From Anaerobranca gottschalkii DSM 13577 (GTDB taxonomy: Bacteria > Bacillota > Proteinivoracia > Proteinivoracales > Proteinivoracaceae), in NCBI RefSeq assembly GCF_900111575.1, contig NZ_FOIF01000015.1:1-36739 (forward strand): a stretch of 36,739 nucleotides of DNA. Reading direction: 5' to 3'. Positions 23,918-32,580 of the stretch are shown here, one piece after another (position 1 is the stretch's first letter; each line of letters opens with the position of its first letter). The notes beneath the pieces were generated by a model that searched no databases, was not told where the DNA came from, and saw nothing but the letters and a program-made list of their open reading frames with translations. Position numbers and translations under genes: made by a program.

Positions 23918-25405
23918 TTATTCAACTATTTGAGCCATGTTAGAGTCTAATTCTTTTTCTTGGGTCAAATAAGATACTACTATATATACAATTACACTTA
24001 AAGGTAAATAAAGTGCAGCACCATACATACCATGGGGCAATTTATAAATATTTAACCTTGCCAAAACTTCTAAACCTAAACTTAGTACTAGACCTAATGC
24101 TATCGAAGCTATTGCACCTTCTTTAGTTCCTCTTTTCCAATTCAACCCAATAGCGACTGCTGGTGCTAGTGCTGCAGCATAAGTTCCCCATCCAAAGGCA
24201 CCTAATAATGCTACTCCTTTATCACTCATAAATAATAACATTAAGAAAGTAAATACGGAAACTAATGCTACTCCTAATCTAGCTCCATATAATTTCTGTT
24301 TTTCAGTTAATTTTCTATTTAGGGCAAATGGCAAATCATGGGTTAATGAAGCAGAGGCTATATTAATAAATGCATCACAAGTAGACATTATCGCAGCCAT
24401 AACACAAGCTGAAATAATACCTGCAAATATTGGATGAGCATAACTAGTTAAAAAAGTCATAACAGCATCATCAGGATTAGCTAAAGATTGTAAAGCTCCT
24501 GTATTAACTAAATACCTAACAGTTAAACCTATACCGAACATAAACATTCCGCCAACTATAGCAGGAATTACACTAACCAAAGGACCCCACTTTAATTTTT
24601 TGACATCCTTTATCATGAAAAAGCGATTTATAATATGTGGTTGACCAAGAATTCCTATACCTAAAACAAAGAACCAACTCATAGCCAATACTGGAGTTAC
24701 TAATCCCCATGGCCCAACAAATTGAGGTAAAATGTCTCCTCCATAATCGGGGAACGGAGTTGAAGCGATTGTTCTAGTTATATTAGTCAATCCTCCTCCA
24801 ACAGACATTGCTAAAATAAATACCACTAAAGAACCAACAGCCATAATTGAACCTTGAAAAACACTAGTATAAGTTGCCGCTAATACTCCACCCATAGTCG
24901 AATAAATTGCAACTATACCTAAACCAATCAAAATTCCAACTTGTTTAGTTGTACCAAAAATATGTGCAATCATTAACCCTAAAGCTAGAACCTGTGATGC
25001 TAAAAAAGCAATTGTACCAAAGAAAGTAGCTATTGCAGTTAAACCACTAGCTATTTTACTATTATATCTATGATAAACAACATCAGCTACTGTTAATGAT
25101 CCCGTTTTTTCTGTCATTTCCCTCATCTTTTTACCTAAAACATACCACGCCATTGCAAATGATGTTGTACTAGGGAAAGTAAACCATAATGCTCCCATTC
25201 CTAATCTATATGTTAATCCAGGTCCTCCTACAAAAAGGAAACCACTTAATGCCGTCGCAAACATTGTTATACCCATAACAAAAATTCCTAAAGATCTACC
25301 AGCTATAAAGAAATCTTCTGTTGTTTTTACCTTTTGCATTGCCCAATAACCAATGCCTAGTACTATCAGGAAATATAATACACAAATCAAACCTATTACA
25401 TCCAT
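23918..25405 (-). CDS. Sodium:solute symporter (SSS family), monocarboxylate-type candidate
   Basis: The 495-aa transporter has about 13 membrane spans with the SSS pattern: YWAMQKVKTTEDFFIAGRSLG near 22-42, GGPGLTYRLGMGALWF near 60, and SACVMAAIMSTCDAFINIAS near 335 (Na2-site region). The family covers pantothenate (PanF), proline and monocarboxylate (MctP) Na+ symporters; sequence alone does not decide. It lies 24 nt behind a small membrane protein gene, and a sigma-54 promoter precedes the pair. That ties it to the neighbouring CoA-transferase/thiolase genes and suggests a short carboxylic acid as substrate. Confidence 0.88.
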   Translation of the reverse strand: MDVIGLICVLYFLIVLGIGYWAMQKVKTTEDFFIAGRSLGIFVMGITMFATALSGFLFVGGPGLTYRLGMGALWFTFPSTTSFAMAWYVLGKKMREMTEKTGSLTVADVVYHRYNSKIASGLTAIATFFGTIAFLASQVLALGLMIAHIFGTTKQVGILIGLGIVAIYSTMGGVLAATYTSVFQGSIMAVGSLVVFILAMSVGGGLTNITRTIASTPFPDYGGDILPQFVGPWGLVTPVLAMSWFFVLGIGILGQPHIINRFFMIKDVKKLKWGPLVSVIPAIVGGMFMFGIGLTVRYLVNTGALQSLANPDDAVMTFLTSYAHPIFAGIISACVMAAIMSTCDAFINIASASLTHDLPFALNRKLTEKQKLYGARLGVALVSVFTFLMLLFMSDKGVALLGAFGWGTYAAALAPAVAIGLNWKRGTKEGAIASIALGLVLSLGLEVLARLNIYKLPHGMYGAALYLPLSVIVYIVVSYLTQEKELDSNMAQIVE

Positions 25406-25429
25406 GAATTTAGACCCCCTATCTAAGAT

Positions 25430-25822
25430 TTAGTTAGATATACCCTTATTATAATCTTTTGTTAAATTATCTTTTCCATCATCAAAGAAGTGACTATAAA
25501 GATAAGTAAAAGTTAACACAGGAAGAGCCCAAATAAAGTAAACCATTATTGCAGTACCTATAGGAAATCCTATAAAGAAATCTGTTGGCACCTCGGTATA
25601 TTTCAATATATTAATTGTTAAGAAACCTAAAACCCAAATTACTAATATCGAACTAGTCGCATAAACATAACCTCTGTTTTTAATTACACCTAATAACACC
25701 CATGCAAATACAAAGAAAGACATACCAAATATGAAGATATAATTGTTATTCATAAATAAAGCTAAAACTAATAAAACAGATGATACTAAAAGTAGATTAA
25801 TAACGTTCTTAGAATTTATCAT
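25430..25822 (-). CDS. Small four-span membrane protein, probable symporter partner
   Basis: This 130-aa protein has four predicted membrane spans (about 8-25, 28-46, 54-73, 85-110) and a charged C-terminal tail (HFFDDGKDNLTKDYNK). I do not recognise the family. Its size and its place directly before an SSS symporter match the small accessory subunits (DUF997/DUF3311-like) that often go with PanF- or MctP-type carriers, where they aid assembly or activity. ATG 25822 lies behind AGGAGG, and a 134-nt leader separates it from the sigma-54 promoter. Confidence 0.6.
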   Translation of the reverse strand: MINSKNVINLLLVSSVLLVLALFMNNNYIFIFGMSFFVFAWVLLGVIKNRGYVYATSSILVIWVLGFLTINILKYTEVPTDFFIGFPIGTAIMVYFIWALPVLTFTYLYSHFFDDGKDNLTKDYNKGISN

Positions 25823-25955
25823 TAAAATCCTCCTTTCTAAATAACTAATACAAAATTAACAGCTAATTTCTATCTAAGCTAATAATTTCATTTTACAACC
25901 CCTCCTATCCTTAATAGATTATATTTTTTAAAAATTCTATCTATTATTTAGGTTA

Positions 25956-25971
25956 GCAAAAATTGTACCAA
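25956..25971 (-). promoter_or_regulatory. Sigma-54 (-24/-12) promoter of the symporter operon
   Basis: On the minus strand: TTGGTAC-N5-TTGC, which gives GG-N10-GC exactly; the consensus is TGGCAC-N5-TTGC. Transcription should start near 25944. The 429-nt gap between the small membrane protein gene and the CoA-transferase gene (25823-26251) holds this promoter, the upstream element at 26024-26051 and a partial match (ACATGTCC) at 26205-26212. A short open frame across 25948-26130 overlaps them and is judged spurious. Confidence 0.85.
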
Positions 25972-26023
25972 GTTAAAGAAAACCATAAAACCATTATTTT
26001 TTAAAAAAGTTATAAATAAATAT

Positions 26024-26051
26024 ATGTCCTGAATTTGCAACATGTCATTAT
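26024..26051. promoter_or_regulatory. Enhancer-like element A for the sigma-54 activator
   Basis: This 28-bp element matches 28743-28770 at 24 of 28 positions: ATGTCC-N2-AATTT-N2-AACATGTCATTAT. Its centre is about 93 bp upstream of the predicted start, where sigma-54 activators usually bind. ATGTC occurs twice per element, 18 bp apart. Confidence 0.75.
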
Positions 26052-26251
26052 AACGATACATTATAATACTATAAAACATTAAGTTAATTAACAAAAAGTG
26101 TACTGTATTTAACACAATAATATACTTCATTTCATAAAATCAGAATTTTTCATCACAAAACCTAATAATATACTGTTTAATATATTAGACTTTCAAATAT
26201 TGTTACATGTCCACATTTAAATATAATCTGTACAAAATAGGTCCGCATCCA

Positions 26252-27565
26252 TTATATTAACAACAGTTTTTCTGCTTCTCTTTGTAAATAATCTCTATGA
26301 TCCGGATGGGCTACATTTATCAAAGCTTTAACTCTTTCCCTTACCGTACGACCTCTCAAATTTGCAACTCCATATTCTGTAACGATACAATCAATATCTT
26401 GACGTGGTACAGTAATCGGAGAACCTGTAGGTAGAACTGGTACTATACTAGACATATTATTACCCCCTGTAGAACGCAGAGCAATGATTCCTCTACCTCC
26501 CTTTCCTAATCTTGCACATTTTACAGCCCCTCGGTGAGTATCTAACTGTCCTCCAGTTCCACTATAATGTCTTGTTCCAATCGCTTCAGAAACTACTTGA
26601 CCTGTTAAATCAACCATAATAGCTGTATTTATGCTAACCATTTTATTATTTTGAGCAATCACATCAGGATTATTAGTATAACTTCCTCTCATTACCATTA
26701 CTGCCGGATTATTGTTAATAAAATCATATAGTTTTCTCGTACCAAAAGCGAAGGCACATACAAATTTTCCAGGCCATAGAGTCTTCCTCTCATTTGTTAT
26801 AACACCTTTATTAAATAGTTCTAACATACCCTCTGTAAACATTTCTGTGTGTACTCCGAGATCTTTTTTATTATCTATAAATTTAGATACAGCATATGGC
26901 ACTCCTCCTATTCCCATCTGTATTGTAGAACCATCTTCTATCAAATCTGCTATAAAACCTCCTATTTTTTCTTCAATTTCAGTTGGCTCAATCAAAACCT
27001 CTTCTGGAAGCTGATGATTTGTTTCAATTATATAATCTACTTTACTTATGTGTATTTCTGTTTCTCCAAAAGTCCTTGGTGCATTAGGGTTAACTTCAAG
27101 TATTACTTTCTCAGCTGCTTCTATTAAATCCTTTTCTATAAAAGCAGAGCAGGAAAGACTAAGATAACCATGTTCATCCATAGATGATGCTGTTCCTACA
27201 AAATAGTTTATTTTTTTACCACTTTGAACCAAATCAATTATTGCGTGATGAGCATTATTAGGAACATATGTTATTGTTTTAAGCCCTTGACTTGCAACCT
27301 TTCTATCTGGTGGTCCATAAAACCAACTATTATTCAAAAATCTTCCTTCATATTCTTTCAAACTCTGAAATTCGTAATTAGTAGTATTTAATATTGTATA
27401 AACTTCAACATTATTAACATCTTCATGAACTTTGTGTAAATTTTCTAGAAAAACCCTTGGAGTCATTGGAACAACAGATGTAGTAATAACATCGTTACTT
27501 TTGATATCTGATAAAACTTCTTCAACAGTTCTTACTTTTGAATTATAAATAGATTGCCAATTCAT
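26252..27565 (-). CDS. Acetyl-CoA hydrolase/transferase family protein (4-hydroxybutyrate CoA-transferase-like)
   Basis: The 437-aa cytosolic family I-like CoA-transferase has two alpha/beta halves. Seen are MGIGGVPYAVSKF near 217 (CoA loop), HTEMFTEGMLELF near 239 with the Glu that forms the glutamyl-CoA thioester, and YSGTGGQLDTHRGA near 332 of the oxyanion/CoA site. It moves CoA from acetyl-CoA, or another acyl-CoA, to a carboxylate. Together with the symporter and thiolase it probably activates the imported acid. ATG follows GGAGG. It lies 22 nt behind the ketosynthase gene in one operon. No clear terminator follows, so readthrough into the symporter operon is possible. Confidence 0.88.
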   Translation of the reverse strand: MNWQSIYNSKVRTVEEVLSDIKSNDVITTSVVPMTPRVFLENLHKVHEDVNNVEVYTILNTTNYEFQSLKEYEGRFLNNSWFYGPPDRKVASQGLKTITYVPNNAHHAIIDLVQSGKKINYFVGTASSMDEHGYLSLSCSAFIEKDLIEAAEKVILEVNPNAPRTFGETEIHISKVDYIIETNHQLPEEVLIEPTEIEEKIGGFIADLIEDGSTIQMGIGGVPYAVSKFIDNKKDLGVHTEMFTEGMLELFNKGVITNERKTLWPGKFVCAFAFGTRKLYDFINNNPAVMVMRGSYTNNPDVIAQNNKMVSINTAIMVDLTGQVVSEAIGTRHYSGTGGQLDTHRGAVKCARLGKGGRGIIALRSTGGNNMSSIVPVLPTGSPITVPRQDIDCIVTEYGVANLRGRTVRERVKALINVAHPDHRDYLQREAEKLLLI

Positions 27566-27587
27566 TTTTTTGCCTCCTTACCATTTG

Positions 27588-28610
27588 TTACTCTGTAACT
27601 TTTCCCCATTTAACAACACAAGCATTCCAAGTCCAACCACCGCCAGCAGATACTAATAAAACAACGTCTCCATCTTTAATTCTACCTCTTTTTAATCCTT
27701 CAACCAATGAAATAATTACATCATTTTGTCCTACATGTCCGTATTCCTCAAGGAAGAAAGATTGATCTTCTCTTAAATTCATTTCTCTTAAAATTTCATA
27801 GTGGGCACTTCTTTTAATCTTTACCATTGCTAAATAGTCTATATCTTTTCTAGTTAAGCTACTTTTCTCTAAAGCTCTATCTATTACTCCATACCAATTT
27901 TTCATAGTAACCTTTCCAAGTCTCTCTTTGAAATCATTTGGGTCACACGTAATATGAAACCACATTTTATCAAGATCTTCTGGCGTGACAGGCCATTTTT
28001 TACTTCCACCTACGGGTACAACAAAATCTTCCGAAAAAGATCCATCTGCTACATGTGAACTAGCTAAAACCTCATTATACCCAAGATTCTTTTTAAGTAC
28101 TACCGCAGATCCTCCTGCACCAATATCGTGAAGAAAAGCTCCCGTTTTATAATTTAGGTTTATCATATCACAGTTTCTATACCCACTTACCAAAAGTATA
28201 GTATTTACATCATCTCTTGATAAGATAAGTGATTTTCCCAACTCTAAACCAACAATCCTAGAACCACACATAGACTCAACATCAAACCCCCATGCATTTG
28301 TGGCTCCGATCTCGTATGCTGATTTAGTAAAAGCTAACCAGTTAAGATAATCTTTATGTTGTGCACCGTCCCAAATTACCACATCTATTTCTTTAGGGTC
28401 TATCCCAGCATTCTCTATAGCTTTTTTTGCCGCCATAATCCCCATATAACTAGTGGTATCATTAGGACCTGGCATCGGTTTTTTTAACACCCCTATTTTT
28501 TCGGTAAAAGCCTCCAATGGCATTCCAGTCATTTTTGCCATATCTTCAGCTGTCCAATAATTTTCAGGAATGTAGATTCCCATACCTGCAATACCAACAT
28601 GATTCCTCAT
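27588..28610 (-). CDS. KAS III/HMG-CoA synthase-like ketosynthase with altered triad
   Basis: The 340-aa thiolase-fold enzyme has nucleophile Cys115 in FDVESMCGSRIVG and the C-terminal SAGGGWTWNACVVKW, which matches FabH GGGFTWG. The FabH HQAN segment is replaced by MVKIKRSAH (His270 is shifted), and the FabH Asn region YGN reads YGHVGQND, so the Cys-His-Asn triad is not standard. Archaeal-type HMG-CoA synthases work in complex with a thiolase and a DUF35 protein; both partner types are encoded in this island. It probably condenses or cleaves an acyl-CoA; the exact reaction is unknown. ATG 28610 lies 7 nt after GGGAGG; a GTG just before it is less well spaced. Confidence 0.78.
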   Translation of the reverse strand: MRNHVGIAGMGIYIPENYWTAEDMAKMTGMPLEAFTEKIGVLKKPMPGPNDTTSYMGIMAAKKAIENAGIDPKEIDVVIWDGAQHKDYLNWLAFTKSAYEIGATNAWGFDVESMCGSRIVGLELGKSLILSRDDVNTILLVSGYRNCDMINLNYKTGAFLHDIGAGGSAVVLKKNLGYNEVLASSHVADGSFSEDFVVPVGGSKKWPVTPEDLDKMWFHITCDPNDFKERLGKVTMKNWYGVIDRALEKSSLTRKDIDYLAMVKIKRSAHYEILREMNLREDQSFFLEEYGHVGQNDVIISLVEGLKRGRIKDGDVVLLVSAGGGWTWNACVVKWGKVTE

Positions 28611-28667
28611 CACAATACCTCCCTATTATTTGTTATAATCTAAAAATTACTTTTAATTAAGTATATT

Positions 28668-28683
28668 GCAAAAAGTATACCAA
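28668..28683 (-). promoter_or_regulatory. Sigma-54 (-24/-12) promoter of the ketosynthase/CoA-transferase operon
   Basis: On the minus strand: TTGGTAT-N5-TTGCA with exact GG-N10-GC spacing. The predicted start is near 28656, about 45 nt before the ketosynthase start codon. Confidence 0.85.
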
Positions 28684-28742
28684 ATTAAAATATATAAAAG
28701 ATATGTAATCGGAGGAATTGGTGTTGGTTAAAATGTGCTGCT

Positions 28743-28770
28743 ATGTCCGAAATTTATAACATGTCATTAT
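28743..28770. promoter_or_regulatory. Enhancer-like element B for the sigma-54 activator
   Basis: The second copy of the 28-bp element, centred about 100 bp upstream of the predicted sigma-54 start and 24/28 identical to element A. It lies between the promoter and the terminator of the activator gene. Confidence 0.75.
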
Positions 28771-28807
28771 TCTGTTACATTCTAAATGCTGTTTAAGTGT
28801 CAATCTA

Positions 28808-28849
28808 ATAATAAAAAAATGTACCTATTCTGGTACATTTTTTATTATT
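28808..28849 (-). terminator. Terminator of the sigma-54 activator gene
   Basis: Core stem TGTACC/GGTACA (28820-28825/28832-28837) extended by long A/T arms (AATAATAAAAAAA against TTTTTTATTATT). It begins at the activator's stop codon and ends in a T7 run on the minus strand. Confidence 0.85.
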
Positions 28850-30260
28850 AGATTTCTAAATTATATTTTTTAATTTTTTCATATAGTCTAGAACGACTAA
28901 TATTTAAAATTTTTGCTGCTAAACGTTTATTACCTTTAGTATATTTTAGACACTCTCGTATTGCTTCTTCCTCAGCTTGTTCAATAATATTTCTAAGAGT
29001 TTTATTAAAAGAATTTTCGTTATTAATCTTTTTCTGTTTTACTTTACCTTCAGGCTTGGAAATAAAAATAGGGAGATGTTCAATAGATATATAATTTGAA
29101 TCTGTAAGATTTATCGCTCTTTCTAGTACATTCTCTAACTCCCTAACATTTCCAGGCCAATGATATACTTTTAACAACTTTAACGCTTCATCGGTAATTC
29201 TAAAAACATATTTACCAATTTGATCAGACAATTTATTTAAAAAGTATTTAGATAAAATACTAATATCTTCAATCCTTTCTCTCAGAGGTGGTATTTCGAT
29301 CATCATAACATTGATTCTATAATATAAATCTTCCCTAAACTTATTTTCTTCAACAAGTTTTTTTAAATCTTTATTTGTAGCAGCTATAATCCTAACATCA
29401 ACTTTAATAGAGGTTGTACCTCCAATCCTATCTATCTCTTTTTCTTGTAGTACCCTAAGAAGTTTTGCCTGCATTCCCAAAGGCATTTCTGCTATTTCAT
29501 CCAAAAAAATAGTTCCTCTGTTCGCCAACTCAAATTTCCCAATTTTCCCACCTTTTTTTGCTCCTGTAAAAGCACCTTCTTCATAACCAAAAAGCTCTGA
29601 TTCTAATAACTCCGATGGTATAGCTGCGCAATTAATTTTAACAAAAGGATAATTATTTCTCTTACTTTCATTATGTATAGCATGGGCAAATAATTCTTTA
29701 CCTGTTCCACTTTCCCCTAATAATAACACATTTGAATCACTTTGAGCCGCCTTTTTTGCAAGCAATTTTGTTTTTATTATTCTTTCACTTTCTCCAATAA
29801 TATTTTCCCAAGAATACTTAGAACCTGATAGTTCTTTTAATTTTACTTTATAAAAATTTAGTTGATGCTCAAGCAACTGATTTTTCTTAACAATTTCTTC
29901 AAATTCTTTTATGTCTTTAAACAACACTAAACCAAAACCATAAATAACATTACCGTAGTCATCTAAGATTGGTATTCTATGCACTATTGCTGTTTTACCA
30001 TTTTTAAACTTATGTTTCCAAGCAATTTCTGGTTTTTTCTTCTCAAAAACATACGGGAATCTAGTATTTTCATCTATTTCATATACTTTTTTACCTAACA
30101 TATCTTCTCTCTTCAACCCAAGAAATTCACAAAAACAATTATTAATTAGCCTAATACGAGTATCTTTATCTATTAATATTATAGGTACAGGAATAGGGTC
30201 AAAAATTTTATTTAATAGATTTACTAAATAATTATCATTTATAATTGTTGTTCTCTCCAT
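28848..30260 (-). CDS. Sigma-54-dependent enhancer-binding activator (PAS-AAA+-Fis HTH)
   Basis: The 470-aa activator has an N-terminal PAS domain (about 13-120: IPVPIILIDKDTRI, FLGLKREDMLGKKV) and a short coiled coil (121-145). The AAA+ domain carries Walker A GESGTGKE (182-189), the sigma-54 contact loop GAFTGA (229-234), Walker B GTIFLDE (249-255) and WPGNVRELENVL in its lid. A Fis-type HTH ends the protein (NKRLAAKILNISRSRLYEKI). There is no receiver domain, so the PAS domain likely senses a small molecule directly. It sits between operons preceded by -24/-12 promoters and should bind the 28-bp elements. It is monocistronic, flanked by terminators. Confidence 0.95.
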   Translation of the reverse strand: MERTTIINDNYLVNLLNKIFDPIPVPIILIDKDTRIRLINNCFCEFLGLKREDMLGKKVYEIDENTRFPYVFEKKKPEIAWKHKFKNGKTAIVHRIPILDDYGNVIYGFGLVLFKDIKEFEEIVKKNQLLEHQLNFYKVKLKELSGSKYSWENIIGESERIIKTKLLAKKAAQSDSNVLLLGESGTGKELFAHAIHNESKRNNYPFVKINCAAIPSELLESELFGYEEGAFTGAKKGGKIGKFELANRGTIFLDEIAEMPLGMQAKLLRVLQEKEIDRIGGTTSIKVDVRIIAATNKDLKKLVEENKFREDLYYRINVMMIEIPPLRERIEDISILSKYFLNKLSDQIGKYVFRITDEALKLLKVYHWPGNVRELENVLERAINLTDSNYISIEHLPIFISKPEGKVKQKKINNENSFNKTLRNIIEQAEEEAIRECLKYTKGNKRLAAKILNISRSRLYEKIKKYNLEI

Positions 30261-30292
30261 TATATCACCCCATAAATTTCTTCCTACCCATA

Positions 30293-30333
30293 ATTATATC
30301 ACTAAATTTTCTAAATTAAATCATTTTAGTGAT
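30293..30333 (-). promoter_or_regulatory. Likely sigma-A promoter of the activator gene with inverted repeat
   Basis: On the minus strand: TTTAAT (30320-30315), 16 bp, TATAAT (30298-30293). An inverted repeat ATCACTAAA/TTTAGTGAT (30298-30306/30325-30333) brackets the -35 region and could be a regulator site, perhaps for self-control. Confidence 0.45.
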
Positions 30334-30341
30334 AATATAAT

Positions 30342-30376
30342 AAAAAATTACTCCTCTTTTTATGAGGAGTAATTTT
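30342..30376 (-). terminator. Terminator of the thiolase operon
   Basis: A 13-bp perfect stem (30344-30356/30364-30376, AAAATTACTCCTC/GAGGAGTAATTTT) is followed by a T-run on the minus strand. Confidence 0.9.
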
Positions 30377-30398
30377 CTATTCCTTCTTAAGTACAAAA

Positions 30399-31139
30399 TT
30401 AAATTACTATTCCACCACTTACTTCAATAATAGCACCGTTTACATAACTTGCTTCATCAGAAGCTAAGAATGCAAAAACATTAGCTATTTCTTCAGGCTT
30501 ACCTAATCTCTTTAAAGGAACTTTATCTTCCATAGCCTTAATAACCTTTTCAGGCATAGGATCTATTATTGAAGTTGCAATAAATCCAGGACATACCGCA
30601 TTCGCTCTAATACCTTTTCTACCTAATTCTTTTGCCCAAGTCTTTGTCATTCCATTAACTGCAAACTTAGAAGCTGCATAATTTGTTTGACCAAAATTAC
30701 CATATATTCCTACTATTGAAGAGGTATTTAAAATTACACCTGAGTTTTGGTTAATCATAATATCAACAACGGCTTTTGTACATAGATAAGTTCCTTTTAA
30801 GTTAATATTTATTACCCTATCAAACTGCTCATCTGTCATTTTGGCTAATTGAGCGTCTGAAATGATCCCGGCATTATTTACCAATACATCGATTTTGTTA
30901 TACCTCTCCATTAAATCATTTACCATGTTGTTAATCTCTTCCTTATTTGTTACATCTACTTTATAACCGACAGCTTCTCCACCCATTTCCTTTATCTCGT
31001 TTACAACCTTTTCAACATTATTTTGATCTATATCACAAACAGCTACTTTAGCCCCTTCTTGAGCAAATTTTATAGCAGTTGCTGCACCGATACCATTAGC
31101 TGCACCAGTAATAATACAAACTTTATCTTTTAATCTCAT
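30399..31139 (-). CDS. Short-chain dehydrogenase/reductase (3-hydroxyacyl-CoA or FabG-like)
   Basis: The 246-aa classical SDR has TGAANGIG (11-18) for cofactor binding, NNAG near 88, and the catalytic Ser (140/141), Tyr154 and Lys158 (QTNYAASK). Asp36 at the end of the second strand (VAVCDID) favours NAD(H) over NADP(H), which suits oxidation of a 3-hydroxyacyl-CoA rather than fatty acid synthesis. It is last in the thiolase - OB protein - SDR operon, 19 nt after the OB-fold gene, with GGAGGG before ATG. Confidence 0.9.
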   Translation of the reverse strand: MRLKDKVCIITGAANGIGAATAIKFAQEGAKVAVCDIDQNNVEKVVNEIKEMGGEAVGYKVDVTNKEEINNMVNDLMERYNKIDVLVNNAGIISDAQLAKMTDEQFDRVININLKGTYLCTKAVVDIMINQNSGVILNTSSIVGIYGNFGQTNYAASKFAVNGMTKTWAKELGRKGIRANAVCPGFIATSIIDPMPEKVIKAMEDKVPLKRLGKPEEIANVFAFLASDEASYVNGAIIEVSGGIVI

Positions 31140-31158
31140 TGTTCATCCCTCCACTTTG

Positions 31159-31380
31159 TTAAACTAATTTATAAACTTTATTTCCATACTCATCAAAGTA
31201 GACAAAATCAACTTCATCTCCAATATTTATATTTTTACCTTCTTCATATCCCTCAATTTTTGATAATACCCTATTTTCTCCTTCTTCAACAATGCCAATC
31301 AAATATGGAGTTTGCCCTTTAAATTTTTCAGTAGGAACATTAACTATTGTATAAGTATATAACCTCCCTTTATTTGACAC
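31159..31380 (-). CDS. Small OB-fold protein (DUF35 C-terminal-like)
   Basis: This 73-aa protein is rich in beta strands: GRLYTYTIVNVP, PYLIGIVEEGENRVLSKIEG, GDEVDFVYFDEYGNKVYKLV. The order and the PYLIGIVE-to-GDEV pattern match the OB-fold half of DUF35 proteins, which bridge thiolase and HMG-CoA synthase in archaea. DUF35 proteins normally also carry an N-terminal four-Cys zinc ribbon; here there is no cysteine at all. Start is GTG 31380, 8 nt after AGGAGG, which lies in the last codons of the thiolase gene; five bases separate the genes. It probably binds the thiolase encoded just upstream. Confidence 0.7.
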   Translation of the reverse strand: MSNKGRLYTYTIVNVPTEKFKGQTPYLIGIVEEGENRVLSKIEGYEEGKNINIGDEVDFVYFDEYGNKVYKLV

Positions 31381-31385
31381 ACTAT

Positions 31386-32549
31386 CTACCTCCTTCTAAA
31401 AATGTGTACACAACATGTAGAAGCTGTTCCACCAATATTATGTGTCAAACCTATTTCTGCATTTTTTACTTGCCTTTCTCCAGCTTCACCTCTAAGCTGA
31501 GTTACAGCTTCATACACTTGGCTTAATCCTGTTGCACCTATAGGATGTCCTTTAGCTTTTAATCCTCCACTAGGATTAATAGGGATTTTACCATTGATCG
31601 CAGTTAAACCTTCTTCTACAGCAAAACCGCCCTTACCTTTTTCAAAGAATCCAAGATCTTCAGTATGAATAATTTGTGTAATTGTAAAGCAATCGTGAAC
31701 TTCTGCAAAATCGATATCTTCAGGTTTTACATTCGCCATTTCATATGCTTCTTTAGCAGCTTTAATAGTTGCAGGAAATTCGGTAATAATTTTTTTAGAA
31801 GCTAAGGTCAATGTATCTCCTGCATGACCAGAACCAATTATTTCCACTAATGGTTTTTGAGTTAATTTTTCTGCAACTTCAGTGGCAGCTAATACTGTAA
31901 ATACTGCACCATCCGTTATCAATGAACAATCAAAAACAGTAAATGGGTATGCAACTGGAAATCCAGTAACCACTTTTTCAATAGTTAACTTTTTATGCAT
32001 TTGAGCATTGGGATTCAAAAGAGCATTATCATGGTTTTGTACAGCTACCATGGCCATCTGTTCCCTTGTAGTACCATACTCATACATATGCCTGTTAGCA
32101 ATCAAAGCAAATAGAGAAGGAAAAGTTGCCCCTATTTCAAATTCTGTCGTACCATCAGATGCACTAGCTAAAGCAGATGTAACCACTTCAGTTTCCCTAT
32201 GGGTCATTTTTTCTACGCCACCAACTAACACAACATCGTATAAACCTGAAGCAACTGCTAGATACCCATAACGGAAAGCTAATCCCCCAGAGGCACATGC
32301 ATTTTCTGTCCTTAAAGTAGGAATATTACCAAGTTCTAATACCTCAGAAGCTAATGCCCCCATATGACTTTGATTACATAAATATGAGCTATTGAAATTA
32401 CCAATATACAATGCTTCTATAAGTCCTTTATCAATTCCAGCATCATTAATTGCTTTAGACCCTGCTTCTTTAATTAACTCTTTAAGTGACTTATCTGGGA
32501 AAACTCCCATTTTAGTTTCACCTATACCAATTACTGATACACTCCTCAA
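31386..32549 (-). CDS. SCP2-type thiolase (acetyl-CoA acetyltransferase family)
   Basis: The 387-aa thiolase has nucleophile Cys85 in ENACASGGLAFRYG, VHDCFTITQI near 290, GGLKAKGHPIGATG near 338 and a C-terminal GGTASTCCVHIF. This is the SCPx/archaeal branch rather than the AtoB/FadA branch, the one that works with DUF35 proteins. It should cleave a 3-oxoacyl-CoA to acetyl-CoA or run in reverse. Start is TTG 32549, 9 nt after AGGAGG. It is first in the operon, with a sigma-54 promoter about 215 bp upstream and a large hairpin in the leader. Confidence 0.88.
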   Translation of the reverse strand: MRSVSVIGIGETKMGVFPDKSLKELIKEAGSKAINDAGIDKGLIEALYIGNFNSSYLCNQSHMGALASEVLELGNIPTLRTENACASGGLAFRYGYLAVASGLYDVVLVGGVEKMTHRETEVVTSALASASDGTTEFEIGATFPSLFALIANRHMYEYGTTREQMAMVAVQNHDNALLNPNAQMHKKLTIEKVVTGFPVAYPFTVFDCSLITDGAVFTVLAATEVAEKLTQKPLVEIIGSGHAGDTLTLASKKIITEFPATIKAAKEAYEMANVKPEDIDFAEVHDCFTITQIIHTEDLGFFEKGKGGFAVEEGLTAINGKIPINPSGGLKAKGHPIGATGLSQVYEAVTQLRGEAGERQVKNAEIGLTHNIGGTASTCCVHIFRRR

Positions 32550-32580
32550 AATTTATAACCTCCTTTGTAATTTATTTTTA

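Noticed and set aside
25948-26130. 60-codon minus-strand open frame between the symporter operon and the CoA-transferase gene
   Set aside because: It overlaps the sigma-54 promoter and the 28-bp upstream element, has no good Shine-Dalgarno, and its composition is what AT-rich DNA gives by chance.
26205-26220. Third copy of the 28-bp enhancer element (ACATGTCCACATTTAA)
   Set aside because: Only the ACATGTCC block is shared and it is about 245 bp upstream of the nearest promoter; kept as a possible weak half-site, not as a feature.
28710-28760. Short plus-strand peptide frame after GGAGG (about 13 codons)
   Set aside because: It lies inside the sigma-54 control region of a minus-strand operon and ends within the enhancer-like element; most likely chance.
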